Below are positions 9,173-16,516 of a DNA stretch of 64,000 nt, one piece after another. Below the pieces are notes generated by a model. The model did no database searches, was not told the origin of the DNA, and saw only the letters and a program-made list of their open reading frames with translations. Position 1 is the stretch's first letter. Each line of letters opens with the position of its first letter. The position numbers and the translations under genes are program-made. The DNA comes from DATBLE01 sp963841405 (lineage in GTDB: Bacteria > Actinomycetota > Thermoleophilia > Gaiellales > Gaiellaceae), in contig CAWJCM010000007.1 of NCBI GenBank assembly GCA_963841405.1, forward strand, positions 992,001 to 1,056,000. Direction: 5' to 3'.

Positions 9173-9196
9173 GGTGGGTCTAGCCGAGGGGCTCTG

Positions 9197-9904
9197 ATGG
9201 CCGAGGACTATTTCGGCGAGGACGTCGCCGCCCGCTACGACGACGACGCAGTCATGTTCGATCCAGCCGTCGTCGACCCGGTCGTCGACTTCGTCGCCGG
9301 ACTCGCCGGGAACGGCGCGGCCCTCGAGTTCGCCATCGGCACCGGTCGCATCGCGATGCCGCTGTCCGCGCGCGGCGTCCGGGTCGCGGGGATCGACCTT
9401 TCCGAGGCGATGGTCGCTCGACTCCGCGCCAAGCCGGGCGCGGAGCGGATCGATGTGGCGATCGGCGACTTCGCGACCACGCGAGTCGAAGGCGAGTTCG
9501 CGGTCGTCTACCTCGTCTTCAACACGATCGGCAACCTGACGACGCAGGACGAGCAGGTCGCCTGCTTCGAGAACGCCGCGGCCCACCTCGAGCCCGGCGG
9601 CTGCTTCGTGATCGAGCTGGGCGTCTCGGGCGGCGGCAGGCTCGAGGTCTTCGACCTGAGCGACACGCACGTCGGCATCGACGAGCGCGACCCCGCGACC
9701 CAGAGGCTGGTCTCCCATCACTTCACGCTCGTCGACGGCACGTGGGAACGCGTGTCGATCCCGTTCCGGTCCGTCTCGCCGGGCGAGCTCGACCTGATGG
9801 CGGGGCTCGCCGGCCTGCGACTGCGCGGGCGCTGGAGCGGCTGGCAGGGCGAGCCGTTCACGAGCGAGAGCACGAAGCACGTCTCGGTCTGGGAGAAGCG
9901 ATGA
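9197..9904 (+). CDS. Class I SAM-dependent methyltransferase
   Basis: 235-residue SAM methyltransferase, substrate unknown. The SAM-binding glycine motif is FAIGTGRIAMPLS near residue 50, the acidic strand-2 end is GIDLSEAMV, and strand 4 appears as VYLVFNTIGNL, a form common in the methyltransferase type 25 group. ATG 9197 is preceded by GAGGGGCTCTG as a weak Shine-Dalgarno site. Its TGA overlaps the birA ATG by 4 bp. Nothing ties it to formate dehydrogenase except position. Confidence 0.82.
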   Translation: MAEDYFGEDVAARYDDDAVMFDPAVVDPVVDFVAGLAGNGAALEFAIGTGRIAMPLSARGVRVAGIDLSEAMVARLRAKPGAERIDVAIGDFATTRVEGEFAVVYLVFNTIGNLTTQDEQVACFENAAAHLEPGGCFVIELGVSGGGRLEVFDLSDTHVGIDERDPATQRLVSHHFTLVDGTWERVSIPFRSVSPGELDLMAGLAGLRLRGRWSGWQGEPFTSESTKHVSVWEKR

Positions 9905-10593
9905 AGCTCGGCGAGACGCGGATCCACGTCGAGTCGTGCGAGTCGACGCAGGCGCTGCTCGATCCATCGATGGCGGAAGGGACGGTCGCCGTCGCCGACG
10001 TGCAGACGGCCGGGCGAGGCCGGCTGGGACGAACGTGGGACGCCCCGCCGCGCTCCGCCGTCCTCGCCTCAGTGCTGCTCAAGCCGCGGCCCGACCGACC
10101 GCTACCGCAGCTTGCGCTCGTCGCGGGCGTAGCCGTCGCCGATGCGCTCGAGGAGCTGACCGGGCTCGCCGTTCAGATCAAGTGGCCGAACGACGTCATG
10201 CTCCGCCGGACGAAGGTGGCGGGGATCCTCGCCGAGGCGCGCGACGGCGCCGTCGTGCTGGGGATCGGGATCAACGTCGACCAGATGCGCGAGCAGCTGC
10301 CCGAGCGCGCCGGGTCGCTGCGGACGGCGACCGGCGTCGAGTGGGACCGCGATGCGGTCCTCGATGCCGTCCTCGATGCGCTCGGCGCGCGCTACGAGCA
10401 CTGGCAGCAGGGTGGACTCGACGCCGTCTACGACGGGCTCGGCGCGCGCGACTTCCTGCGCGGCCGGACCGTCACCGTCGACGGGACGACGGGCGTTGCC
10501 GAGCTGATCGACCGCGACGGCCGGCTCCGGATCGCAGTCGGGCATGGCGAGCACGTGACCGTCGAGAGCGGGGAGGTGGCGTATGAGCGCTGA
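9901..10593 (+). CDS. birA: Biotin--[acetyl-CoA-carboxylase] ligase
   Basis: 230-residue biotin protein ligase that activates biotin to biotinyl-AMP and attaches it to carboxyl-carrier lysines. Landmarks are CESTQALL, the biotinyl-AMP loop GRGRLGRTWDAPP near residue 40, KWPNDVML near 94, KVAGILAEAR and GIGINVD. There is no N-terminal HTH, so it is a monofunctional ligase and not a BirA repressor. A short SH3-like C-terminal domain is present. Start overlaps the methyltransferase stop (ATGA); its own last 11 bp overlap the next small ORF. Confidence 0.93.
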   Translation: MKLGETRIHVESCESTQALLDPSMAEGTVAVADVQTAGRGRLGRTWDAPPRSAVLASVLLKPRPDRPLPQLALVAGVAVADALEELTGLAVQIKWPNDVMLRRTKVAGILAEARDGAVVLGIGINVDQMREQLPERAGSLRTATGVEWDRDAVLDAVLDALGARYEHWQQGGLDAVYDGLGARDFLRGRTVTVDGTTGVAELIDRDGRLRIAVGHGEHVTVESGEVAYER

Positions 10594-10750
10594 GACCGAC
10601 CCCGAGATCCCGCAGGACCCAGGCATCCCGGGCCGGAAGGTGCCGGAGGAGCTTCCGGAGCAGGACGAGCCCGAGGTGGCCGACATCCCGGACGCTGAGC
10701 ACCCGGACTACGACGAGGAAGGCTCGAGGGCTCCGAGGGGCGCGCCGTAG
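10583..10750 (+). CDS. Small acidic proline-rich protein
   Basis: 55 residues beginning MSAETDPEIPQDPG, rich in Glu, Asp and Pro, predicted to be disordered; no recognised family. The ATG lies inside the end of birA (11-bp overlap) with GGGAGG seven nt upstream, a good Shine-Dalgarno site, which is the main support. The stop sits inside a strong hairpin (10733-10762). It could be an artefact of GC-rich sequence, but the signal upstream is better than for many real genes here. Confidence 0.5.
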   Translation: MSAETDPEIPQDPGIPGRKVPEELPEQDEPEVADIPDAEHPDYDEEGSRAPRGAP

Positions 10751-10762
10751 CGCGCCCCTCGG
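10733..10762. terminator. Hairpin between convergent genes
   Basis: 12-bp perfect stem (CCGAGGGGCGCG and its complement) around a 6-nt loop that contains the TAG of the small acidic ORF. It lies between convergent genes ending at 10750 and 10772. No U-tract, so termination is inferred from position and stability. Confidence 0.55.
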
Positions 10763-10771
10763 GCCGGACGG

Positions 10772-11605
10772 TCAGCCGACTCGCTTCCAGTCGCCGGCCC
10801 AGACGAACCCGCGAACGCCGCAGGGATCGCCGCCGGCCTTCGGCTTCAACGTGAGCGTGTCGCCGCTCGTCGACCACGTGTAGTCGCCTGACGGCCCGTC
10901 CTCCAGACACCACCATCCCGTCTCCGCCTGGTCGTGCATGGTGTCGAAGATCACCGGTCCCAGCGCCCTGAGGCTGTGCGGGCCGGCGGAGTAGTCGGAG
11001 TCGCTGATCCATCCTTCGCCGGTGTTGTCGCTCTGGGGGCGATGGAACGTGCCCGGCCACCGCACCTGGATCCATCGTCTCTCGATCACCATCGTGTAGG
11101 TCCCGGGCGGGGTGAAGGTGTCGGTCGGGTTGCCCTTGCTTCCCGGAGCGGGCGCACCGCTGGTGTCGGAGATCGTCCGTTGCCAGGTTCCACCGAACCC
11201 GGCGGGCGGCTCCGGGGCGGGCAGCACCCGAGCAACGACGGTGTCCGTTGACGTGCGCCGGTCGGTCGTGATCGCCCGGACCGTGAAGCGGTGCCTGCCG
11301 GGCGTGAGCCAGCTCGTGACGAGATACCCCTGATGCAGGCCGCCCTCGTCGTCGCTGAACGTGTAGGGCGGATTGTGCTCGATCCAGCGCGGCTTGCCGC
11401 CGTCGATCAGGAAGTCGACCTCTTTGACCTTCGTGAGCGGCAGCTTGGGGAAGGCGAGCCAGCGGATTCGGTGCGGGAGCACCGTCTTGCCGTCGAGCGT
11501 GGACGTGACCTTGAACGGCGGCTTCGGGGCCGACGACGCCATTCCCGTCGCCACGGCTCCGATCAGTGCGATCGCAAGGATCGCCCAGAAGGGACGAACA
11601 GCCAT
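10772..11605 (-). CDS. Secreted hypothetical protein
   Basis: 277 residues with an N-terminal signal (PFWAILAIALIGAVATGMASSA). An Ig-like segment around residues 40-120 (FLIDGGKPRWIEHNPPYTF, then LTPGRHRFTVRAI) resembles the big-domain repeats of extracellular proteins. It is followed by a beta-rich region with GTYTMVIERRWIQVRW and GDTLTLKPK, reminiscent of lipocalin-like folds. ATG 11605 has an ideal Shine-Dalgarno AAGGAGGTTGG. The gene is divergent from the large membrane regulator at 11704, sharing about 100 bp of upstream DNA, so it is a candidate target of that regulator. Confidence 0.75.
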   Translation of the reverse strand: MAVRPFWAILAIALIGAVATGMASSAPKPPFKVTSTLDGKTVLPHRIRWLAFPKLPLTKVKEVDFLIDGGKPRWIEHNPPYTFSDDEGGLHQGYLVTSWLTPGRHRFTVRAITTDRRTSTDTVVARVLPAPEPPAGFGGTWQRTISDTSGAPAPGSKGNPTDTFTPPGTYTMVIERRWIQVRWPGTFHRPQSDNTGEGWISDSDYSAGPHSLRALGPVIFDTMHDQAETGWWCLEDGPSGDYTWSTSGDTLTLKPKAGGDPCGVRGFVWAGDWKRVG

Positions 11606-11703
11606 CGATCCAACCTCCTTCGATCGGGTGAGGACGCCGATCGTCCGCCGGCCCTGTTGCAGCGGTGTGGAAATCCTGTTGCGAACGTGCTTATCTCGCC
11701 GCC

Positions 11704-14700
11704 GTGGAGTTTGCGGTGCTCGGCCCGATCGAGATGCGGCGCGACGGTCGCGCGCTCGACCTCGGCGGCCCGAAGCAGCGTTCGCTCCTCGCCTGCCTCC
11801 TGCTGCATGCGAACCGGGTCGTTCCGCGCGACGTCTTGATCGAGGCGCTCTGGGGCGAGAGTCCGCCCGCCGGAGCGCCCCGCTCCCTCGACAGCCACGT
11901 GTCGCGTCTCCGAGGGCAGCTCGTTCCCGGCCGCCTGATCCGCAAGGCGCCGGGATACATGCTCGTGATCGAGGCGGGGGAGCTCGATTTCGACCGCTTC
12001 GAGCAGCTCGTTGCCGAGGGACGGGCACGCCTGGCCGCCGGCGAGGCGGACGCCGCGGCCGAGTCGCTGCGCGAGGCGCTGACGCTGTGGCGCGGGCCGG
12101 CGCTGGCGGACCTCCTCTACGAGCCGATGGGACGCGAAGCCGAGCCCCTGGAGGAGCGCCGGCTCGACGCGACCGAGGACCGCATCGATGCGGATCTGGG
12201 GCGAGGTCTCGACCAGGAGCTCGTGCCCGAGCTCGAGCAGCTGGCGCGCGAGCACCCGACCCGGGAGCGCCTCGTCGGGCAGCTGATGCTCGCGCTCTAT
12301 CGCGCCGGCCGCCAGTCGGATGCGCTGGCGGCGTTCGGCAAGGTACGCCGCCGGCTCGCCGAGGAGCTCGGGCTGGAGCCGGGCTCCGAGCTGCGATCAC
12401 TCGAGCAGCAGATCCTGCGGCAGGACACCTCGCTGGCGGCGTCCCTGTCCTCGCCGGTAGCGGCGCGTCCCGCACCACGCCAGACGCACAGGCGCCGGTT
12501 CGTCGCCCTGGCGCTCGTCCTCGCGCTCGCGGGGGGAGCGGCCACTGCGATCGTCATGCTCAACCGTGAGGGGCAAGCGTCGCAGCCACGGGCACGCGCG
12601 AGTACCAGCGCCCTGCTCTCGTTCGGAGCGAGATCCCGGAAGACCGTCTCCGCGGACGAGCTGCCCGGGCCTCCGGTTGCGGTCGCCGCCGGCCCCACCG
12701 CCGTCTGGATCGCCGACCCGAGCAACCACCAGGTTTTGCGGAGCGACCCGGCTACCGGCAAGGTCGTCGACCGGATCGCCCTCGACGGCCAACCTACCGG
12801 ACTTGCCCTCGGCCGCAGCGCGGTCTGGACGGCGAGCACGCTCGAGGGGTCGATCTCACGGATCGACCCGTCGACGGACGAGGTCACCCAGACGATTCGG
12901 CTCGGCGGCGCCGATGTCGCTGCGATCGCGTTCGGCGGCGCGGGACTCTGGGTTGCCGACGCAACCGACCAGGCGCTGATCAGGATCGACGAAGCCGCGG
13001 GCGAAGCCGAGCAGACGATCAACGTCGACGCCCGGCCGAGCGCGCTGGCGGTCGACACGACGAACGTCTGGGTCGCCGATCACGACGCCGGGCGGGTCCT
13101 CGCGGTCGACGTCCGCACCGGCGAGACGACCGCCGTGGTCCAGGTCGGGGGCGGCCCGGACGCACTCGCGCTCGGGTTCGGCGCGCTCTGGGTCGCCAAC
13201 GATCTCGACGCCACCGTGTCGAGGATCGACCTCGCAACCGGGGCGGTGGTCGCGACGATCCCCGTCGGAAGCGGGCCGGCCGGCATCGCGATCTCGGACG
13301 GCTTCGTCTGGGCCGCGAACCAGTACGCCGGCACCGTCTCCCGAATCGATCCACGTTCCAACGGCGTCGCGACCATTACCGCGGGCGGGCAGCCGGCCGC
13401 GATCGCCGCGACGGGCAGCACGCTCTGGATCGGGTCCGGTCCGGCCTCCGGCGCGCATCGCGGAGGCACGCTCACGATCGCGACGACGAACCGGTTCTTC
13501 TCGATCGACCCCGCGTTCCAGAACATGCCTGGGCCGAACCAGTGGGGGAAGCTCGCCTACGACACCCTCGTGACGTTCGAGGCTGCGTCGGGGACGAACG
13601 GCCTGCAGCTCGTGCCCGACCTCGCGGTCTCGCTGCCGCTGCCCACCAACGGCGGCACGACGTACGCCTTCCGCCTGCGCCGTGGCATCCGCTACTCGGA
13701 CGGCAGGCCGCTCCGGGCCGGTGACTTCCGCCATGCGATCGAGCGGCTGTTCCGCGTCGGCTCGCAGGGAGCCGACTACTTCTCCGGCGTGGTCGGCAGC
13801 GACGCCTGCAGACGTCGGCCGGCGACGTGCGACCTGTCCCGCGGCATCCGGACGGACGACGCCACGGGGAGCGTCGTCTTCCGGCTCACGGCTCCGGATC
13901 CGGACTTCCTGTACAAGCTCACGCCGTACACGTACGCCGTTCCCGTGCCTCCGGGGACGCCGGATCGCGATGTGCGGTCGACGCCCGTCCCGGGCACCGG
14001 GCCGTATCGGCTGCTGCCCTGGCACGGCAGCACGATCACATTCGAGCGCAACCCGTTCTTCCGGGAGTGGTCGCACGCTGCCCAGCCCGACGGCAACCCC
14101 GACGCCGTCGTCTGGCGCTTCTATCCGTCCTTCGACGCCGAAGTGCAGGCGGTCGAGGACAGCCGAGCGGACTGGATCTTCGGCCTCCTTCCCCCCGATC
14201 GGCTTCGGCAGCTGCAGCTCACGGTTCCCGGACAGCTTCACGTGAACGCCACGCTCATCCAGGACTTCATCCCGCTGAACGCCCACCGGCCGCCGTTCGA
14301 CGACGTCCGCGTCCGCCGGGCGCTGAATCTCGCGATCGACCGGGCGCGGATCGTCCGCATGTACGGAGGCCCGTCCGCGGCGACCCCGACGTGCCAGCCG
14401 CTGCCGCCCGGGCTCCTCGGCTACCGGCCGTACTGCCCGTACACGCGCGTGCCCGCCCCGGACGGCACTTGGCGCGCACCCGACCTGGAGCGAGCCCGGC
14501 AGCTCGTCGCGGCGTCGGGCACGAGCGGGCAGCTGGTGGACGTGTGGGGCGCAACGGACGAGCTCGGCGTCCCGCGAGGGCTTCCGGCCTACGTCGCCTC
14601 CGTCCTGCGATCCCTCGGCTACCGGACGAAACTGCACGTCGTCCCGCTCGCCAGCATCACCTACGCAATGCGCCGGCGCTTCCAGATCTCCGTCGACGGG

Positions 14701-15012
14701 GACTGGAGCCCGGATTACCCGAAGCCGTCCTCGTTCCTGCCGCAGTTCTTCGGCTGCGGCGGGGGCTACACGAACGGCTATGTCTGTGACCCGGCGCTCG
14801 ACCGGAAGATGCAGCGGGCGACTGCCCTGCAGGTTCGGGACCCAAGCCGTGCCGCCGCACTCTGGGCCGAGGTCGACCGGGAGATCGTCGACCGCGCCTA
14901 CTGGGTTCCGATGGTGAACTCGCACTCGCCGGAGCTGGTCTCGAAGCGGCTCGGCAACTTCCAGTACAACCCGATCTGGGACTTCATCGCCGACCAGGCC
15001 TGGCTCCGCTGA
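11704..15012 (+). CDS. Membrane-spanning BTAD/SARP-type regulator fused to beta-propeller and family 5 solute-binding domain
   Basis: 1,102-residue fusion. Residues 1-90 form an OmpR/SARP-like winged helix (VEFAVLGPIEMRRDGRALDL). About 95-245 is a BTAD/TPR-like domain (LDFDRFEQLVAEGR, PTRERLVGQLMLALYRAGRQ). About 264-286 is a single TM helix after basic RRR, predicting a cytoplasmic N-terminus. About 310-590 is a YVTN/Vgb-type propeller with repeated WVAD and SRIDP blades. About 590-1095 is an OppA/DppA-like solute-binding domain (GIRYSDGRPLRAGDF, ALNLAIDRARIV). The layout suggests direct coupling of peptide or solute sensing outside to DNA binding inside. GTG 11704 is chosen because SARP homology starts there; GTG 11665 is possible. 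Confidence 0.85.
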   Translation: MEFAVLGPIEMRRDGRALDLGGPKQRSLLACLLLHANRVVPRDVLIEALWGESPPAGAPRSLDSHVSRLRGQLVPGRLIRKAPGYMLVIEAGELDFDRFEQLVAEGRARLAAGEADAAAESLREALTLWRGPALADLLYEPMGREAEPLEERRLDATEDRIDADLGRGLDQELVPELEQLAREHPTRERLVGQLMLALYRAGRQSDALAAFGKVRRRLAEELGLEPGSELRSLEQQILRQDTSLAASLSSPVAARPAPRQTHRRRFVALALVLALAGGAATAIVMLNREGQASQPRARASTSALLSFGARSRKTVSADELPGPPVAVAAGPTAVWIADPSNHQVLRSDPATGKVVDRIALDGQPTGLALGRSAVWTASTLEGSISRIDPSTDEVTQTIRLGGADVAAIAFGGAGLWVADATDQALIRIDEAAGEAEQTINVDARPSALAVDTTNVWVADHDAGRVLAVDVRTGETTAVVQVGGGPDALALGFGALWVANDLDATVSRIDLATGAVVATIPVGSGPAGIAISDGFVWAANQYAGTVSRIDPRSNGVATITAGGQPAAIAATGSTLWIGSGPASGAHRGGTLTIATTNRFFSIDPAFQNMPGPNQWGKLAYDTLVTFEAASGTNGLQLVPDLAVSLPLPTNGGTTYAFRLRRGIRYSDGRPLRAGDFRHAIERLFRVGSQGADYFSGVVGSDACRRRPATCDLSRGIRTDDATGSVVFRLTAPDPDFLYKLTPYTYAVPVPPGTPDRDVRSTPVPGTGPYRLLPWHGSTITFERNPFFREWSHAAQPDGNPDAVVWRFYPSFDAEVQAVEDSRADWIFGLLPPDRLRQLQLTVPGQLHVNATLIQDFIPLNAHRPPFDDVRVRRALNLAIDRARIVRMYGGPSAATPTCQPLPPGLLGYRPYCPYTRVPAPDGTWRAPDLERARQLVAASGTSGQLVDVWGATDELGVPRGLPAYVASVLRSLGYRTKLHVVPLASITYAMRRRFQISVDGDWSPDYPKPSSFLPQFFGCGGGYTNGYVCDPALDRKMQRATALQVRDPSRAAALWAEVDREIVDRAYWVPMVNSHSPELVSKRLGNFQYNPIWDFIADQAWLR

Positions 15013-15017
15013 GGCCG

Positions 15018-15046
15018 GAGGGACAGACCCCTCGGGTCTGTCCCTC
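15018..15046. repeat. GGGACAGACCC-family palindrome between convergent genes
   Basis: 13-bp perfect arms (GAGGGACAGACCC and complement) around CTC. It sits in the 47-bp gap between convergent genes ending at 15012 and 15060, so it probably also terminates both transcripts. One of several related copies in the window. Confidence 0.8.
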
Positions 15047-15059
15047 CTCGCTCTCCCCG

Positions 15060-16457
15060 CTACGGCTCGATGTTCTGGTTGAGCCGGAAGACGTTGGTGG
15101 GGTCGTACTCGCGCTTCAGCGCCGCCAGCCGCTCGTACGTCTCTGGCCCGTAGGCCGACCGTCCCGCGCCCGCGTCGCCGAGGAAGTTGACGTACGCGCG
15201 CCCGGTCGAGGCGCCGGCCGCCGCGTCGTTCACGGCCCGCGCCCAGGCGATGTGGTCGTCGGCGGCGTCGGGGTCGTGCCAGCCGGTGACCGCGTTCAGC
15301 ACGAACGGCATCGACCGTTCCGCGAAGGCGGTCGCACCGTCCGGGACGCGCGCCACCGCTCCGCCCATCTGGTGGACGTGGATCTCGCACTGCGGCCCCG
15401 GCGCACCGGCGTGCAGCTCGCAGAATGCGTCGATCAGGCCTTCGTCCAGCGACGCCAGGTTGGTCGCCTTGAAGTACGCGCTGAGCCCCTTCGGCCACAG
15501 CGGGTCGATCAGCGTCTGCATCGCCATGTAGGGCATCGGCCCAGCGAGGTCGGCGATCGGCTCGGCGACCGTGCGGAAGGCCGAGACCCGGGCGCCGGCC
15601 TCGTCGATGGGCCCGGGGGACACCGCGATGAACGCTGCCACCTTCTCGCCGTGCCACCGCTCCGGGATCACCGGAAGCGGCGGCGCGGTCATGAGGGTGA
15701 CGAAGCCGGTGAGGTCGTCCGGCGCGTCCGCGGACCAGTCGCGGAAGAGGCGGAGCACCGCGCCCGCGGCATCGGGGGGGTAGAAGATCGGCCCCGCGAA
15801 CACCGTCGGCCCGACGGGATGGAGCGCGAGCTCGAACTGTGTGACGATCCCGAAGTTGCCGCCGCCGCCGCGGAGGCCCCAGAAGAGCTCGGCGTTCTCC
15901 GAGTCGGACGCATGGACGACGCGACCGTCGGCGGTGACCACGTCGGCGCCGAGGAGGTTGTCGCAGGCGAGCCCGTGCTCGCGCATCAGCCAGCCGATCC
16001 CGCCGCCGAGCGTGAACCCGCCGACGCCGGTGGTCGAGACGAGGCCGCCGGTGGTCGCGAGCCCGTGGGCCTGGGTCTCGTGGTCGACGTCGGCCCAGGT
16101 CGCCCCGCCGCCGACGTACCCGCGCCGCGCGGTCACGTCCACGCGGACGCCGCGCATCTTCGAGAGGTCGATCACGATCCCGTCGTCGACGGTCGAGAAG
16201 CCGGCGATGCTGTGGCCCCCGCCGCGGACGGCGACCGGCAGGTCGTGGCTGCGGGCGAAGGCGAGGGCGGCGGTGACGTCCGCGACGCCCGTGGCCTGGA
16301 CGACGACCGCTGGGCGGTGGTCGTCGTGGAGCCCGTTCCACACCGCGCGGGCTTCGTCGTATCCCTCGTCCTCGGGAGTGACGATCGGGCCGCGGATCGC
16401 CTGCCGCAGCTCCTCGAGCGTCGCCTCGCCGAGGACGGGTGTAAGTGTCTCGGTCAT
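15060..16457 (-). CDS. FAD-dependent oxidoreductase, berberine-bridge-enzyme type
   Basis: 465-residue flavoprotein with the PCMH-type FAD domain: VAVRGGGHSIAG near residue 95 (His for covalent FAD attachment) and TTGGLVSTTGVGGFTLGGG near 150. The C-terminal BBE segment ends YDPTNVFRLNQNI. Family members oxidise sugars, alkaloids or aromatic alcohols; substrate not predictable. No signal peptide is evident. Shine-Dalgarno GAAAGGAG precedes ATG 16457. It lies 59 bp downstream of, and in the same direction as, the AfsR-like regulator, which may control it. Confidence 0.88.
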   Translation of the reverse strand: MTETLTPVLGEATLEELRQAIRGPIVTPEDEGYDEARAVWNGLHDDHRPAVVVQATGVADVTAALAFARSHDLPVAVRGGGHSIAGFSTVDDGIVIDLSKMRGVRVDVTARRGYVGGGATWADVDHETQAHGLATTGGLVSTTGVGGFTLGGGIGWLMREHGLACDNLLGADVVTADGRVVHASDSENAELFWGLRGGGGNFGIVTQFELALHPVGPTVFAGPIFYPPDAAGAVLRLFRDWSADAPDDLTGFVTLMTAPPLPVIPERWHGEKVAAFIAVSPGPIDEAGARVSAFRTVAEPIADLAGPMPYMAMQTLIDPLWPKGLSAYFKATNLASLDEGLIDAFCELHAGAPGPQCEIHVHQMGGAVARVPDGATAFAERSMPFVLNAVTGWHDPDAADDHIAWARAVNDAAAGASTGRAYVNFLGDAGAGRSAYGPETYERLAALKREYDPTNVFRLNQNIEP

Positions 16458-16516
16458 CTCTGCTCCTTTCGAGCGTGTCGATGCCGACGTTCTAGCCGCG
16501 CGCTCTTTGCAGCGAC

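Noticed and set aside
12856..16341. 1,161-codon reverse-strand ORF
   Set aside because: Antisense of two clearly conserved genes; composition is Arg/Asp/Val-rich shadow sequence typical of high G+C DNA.
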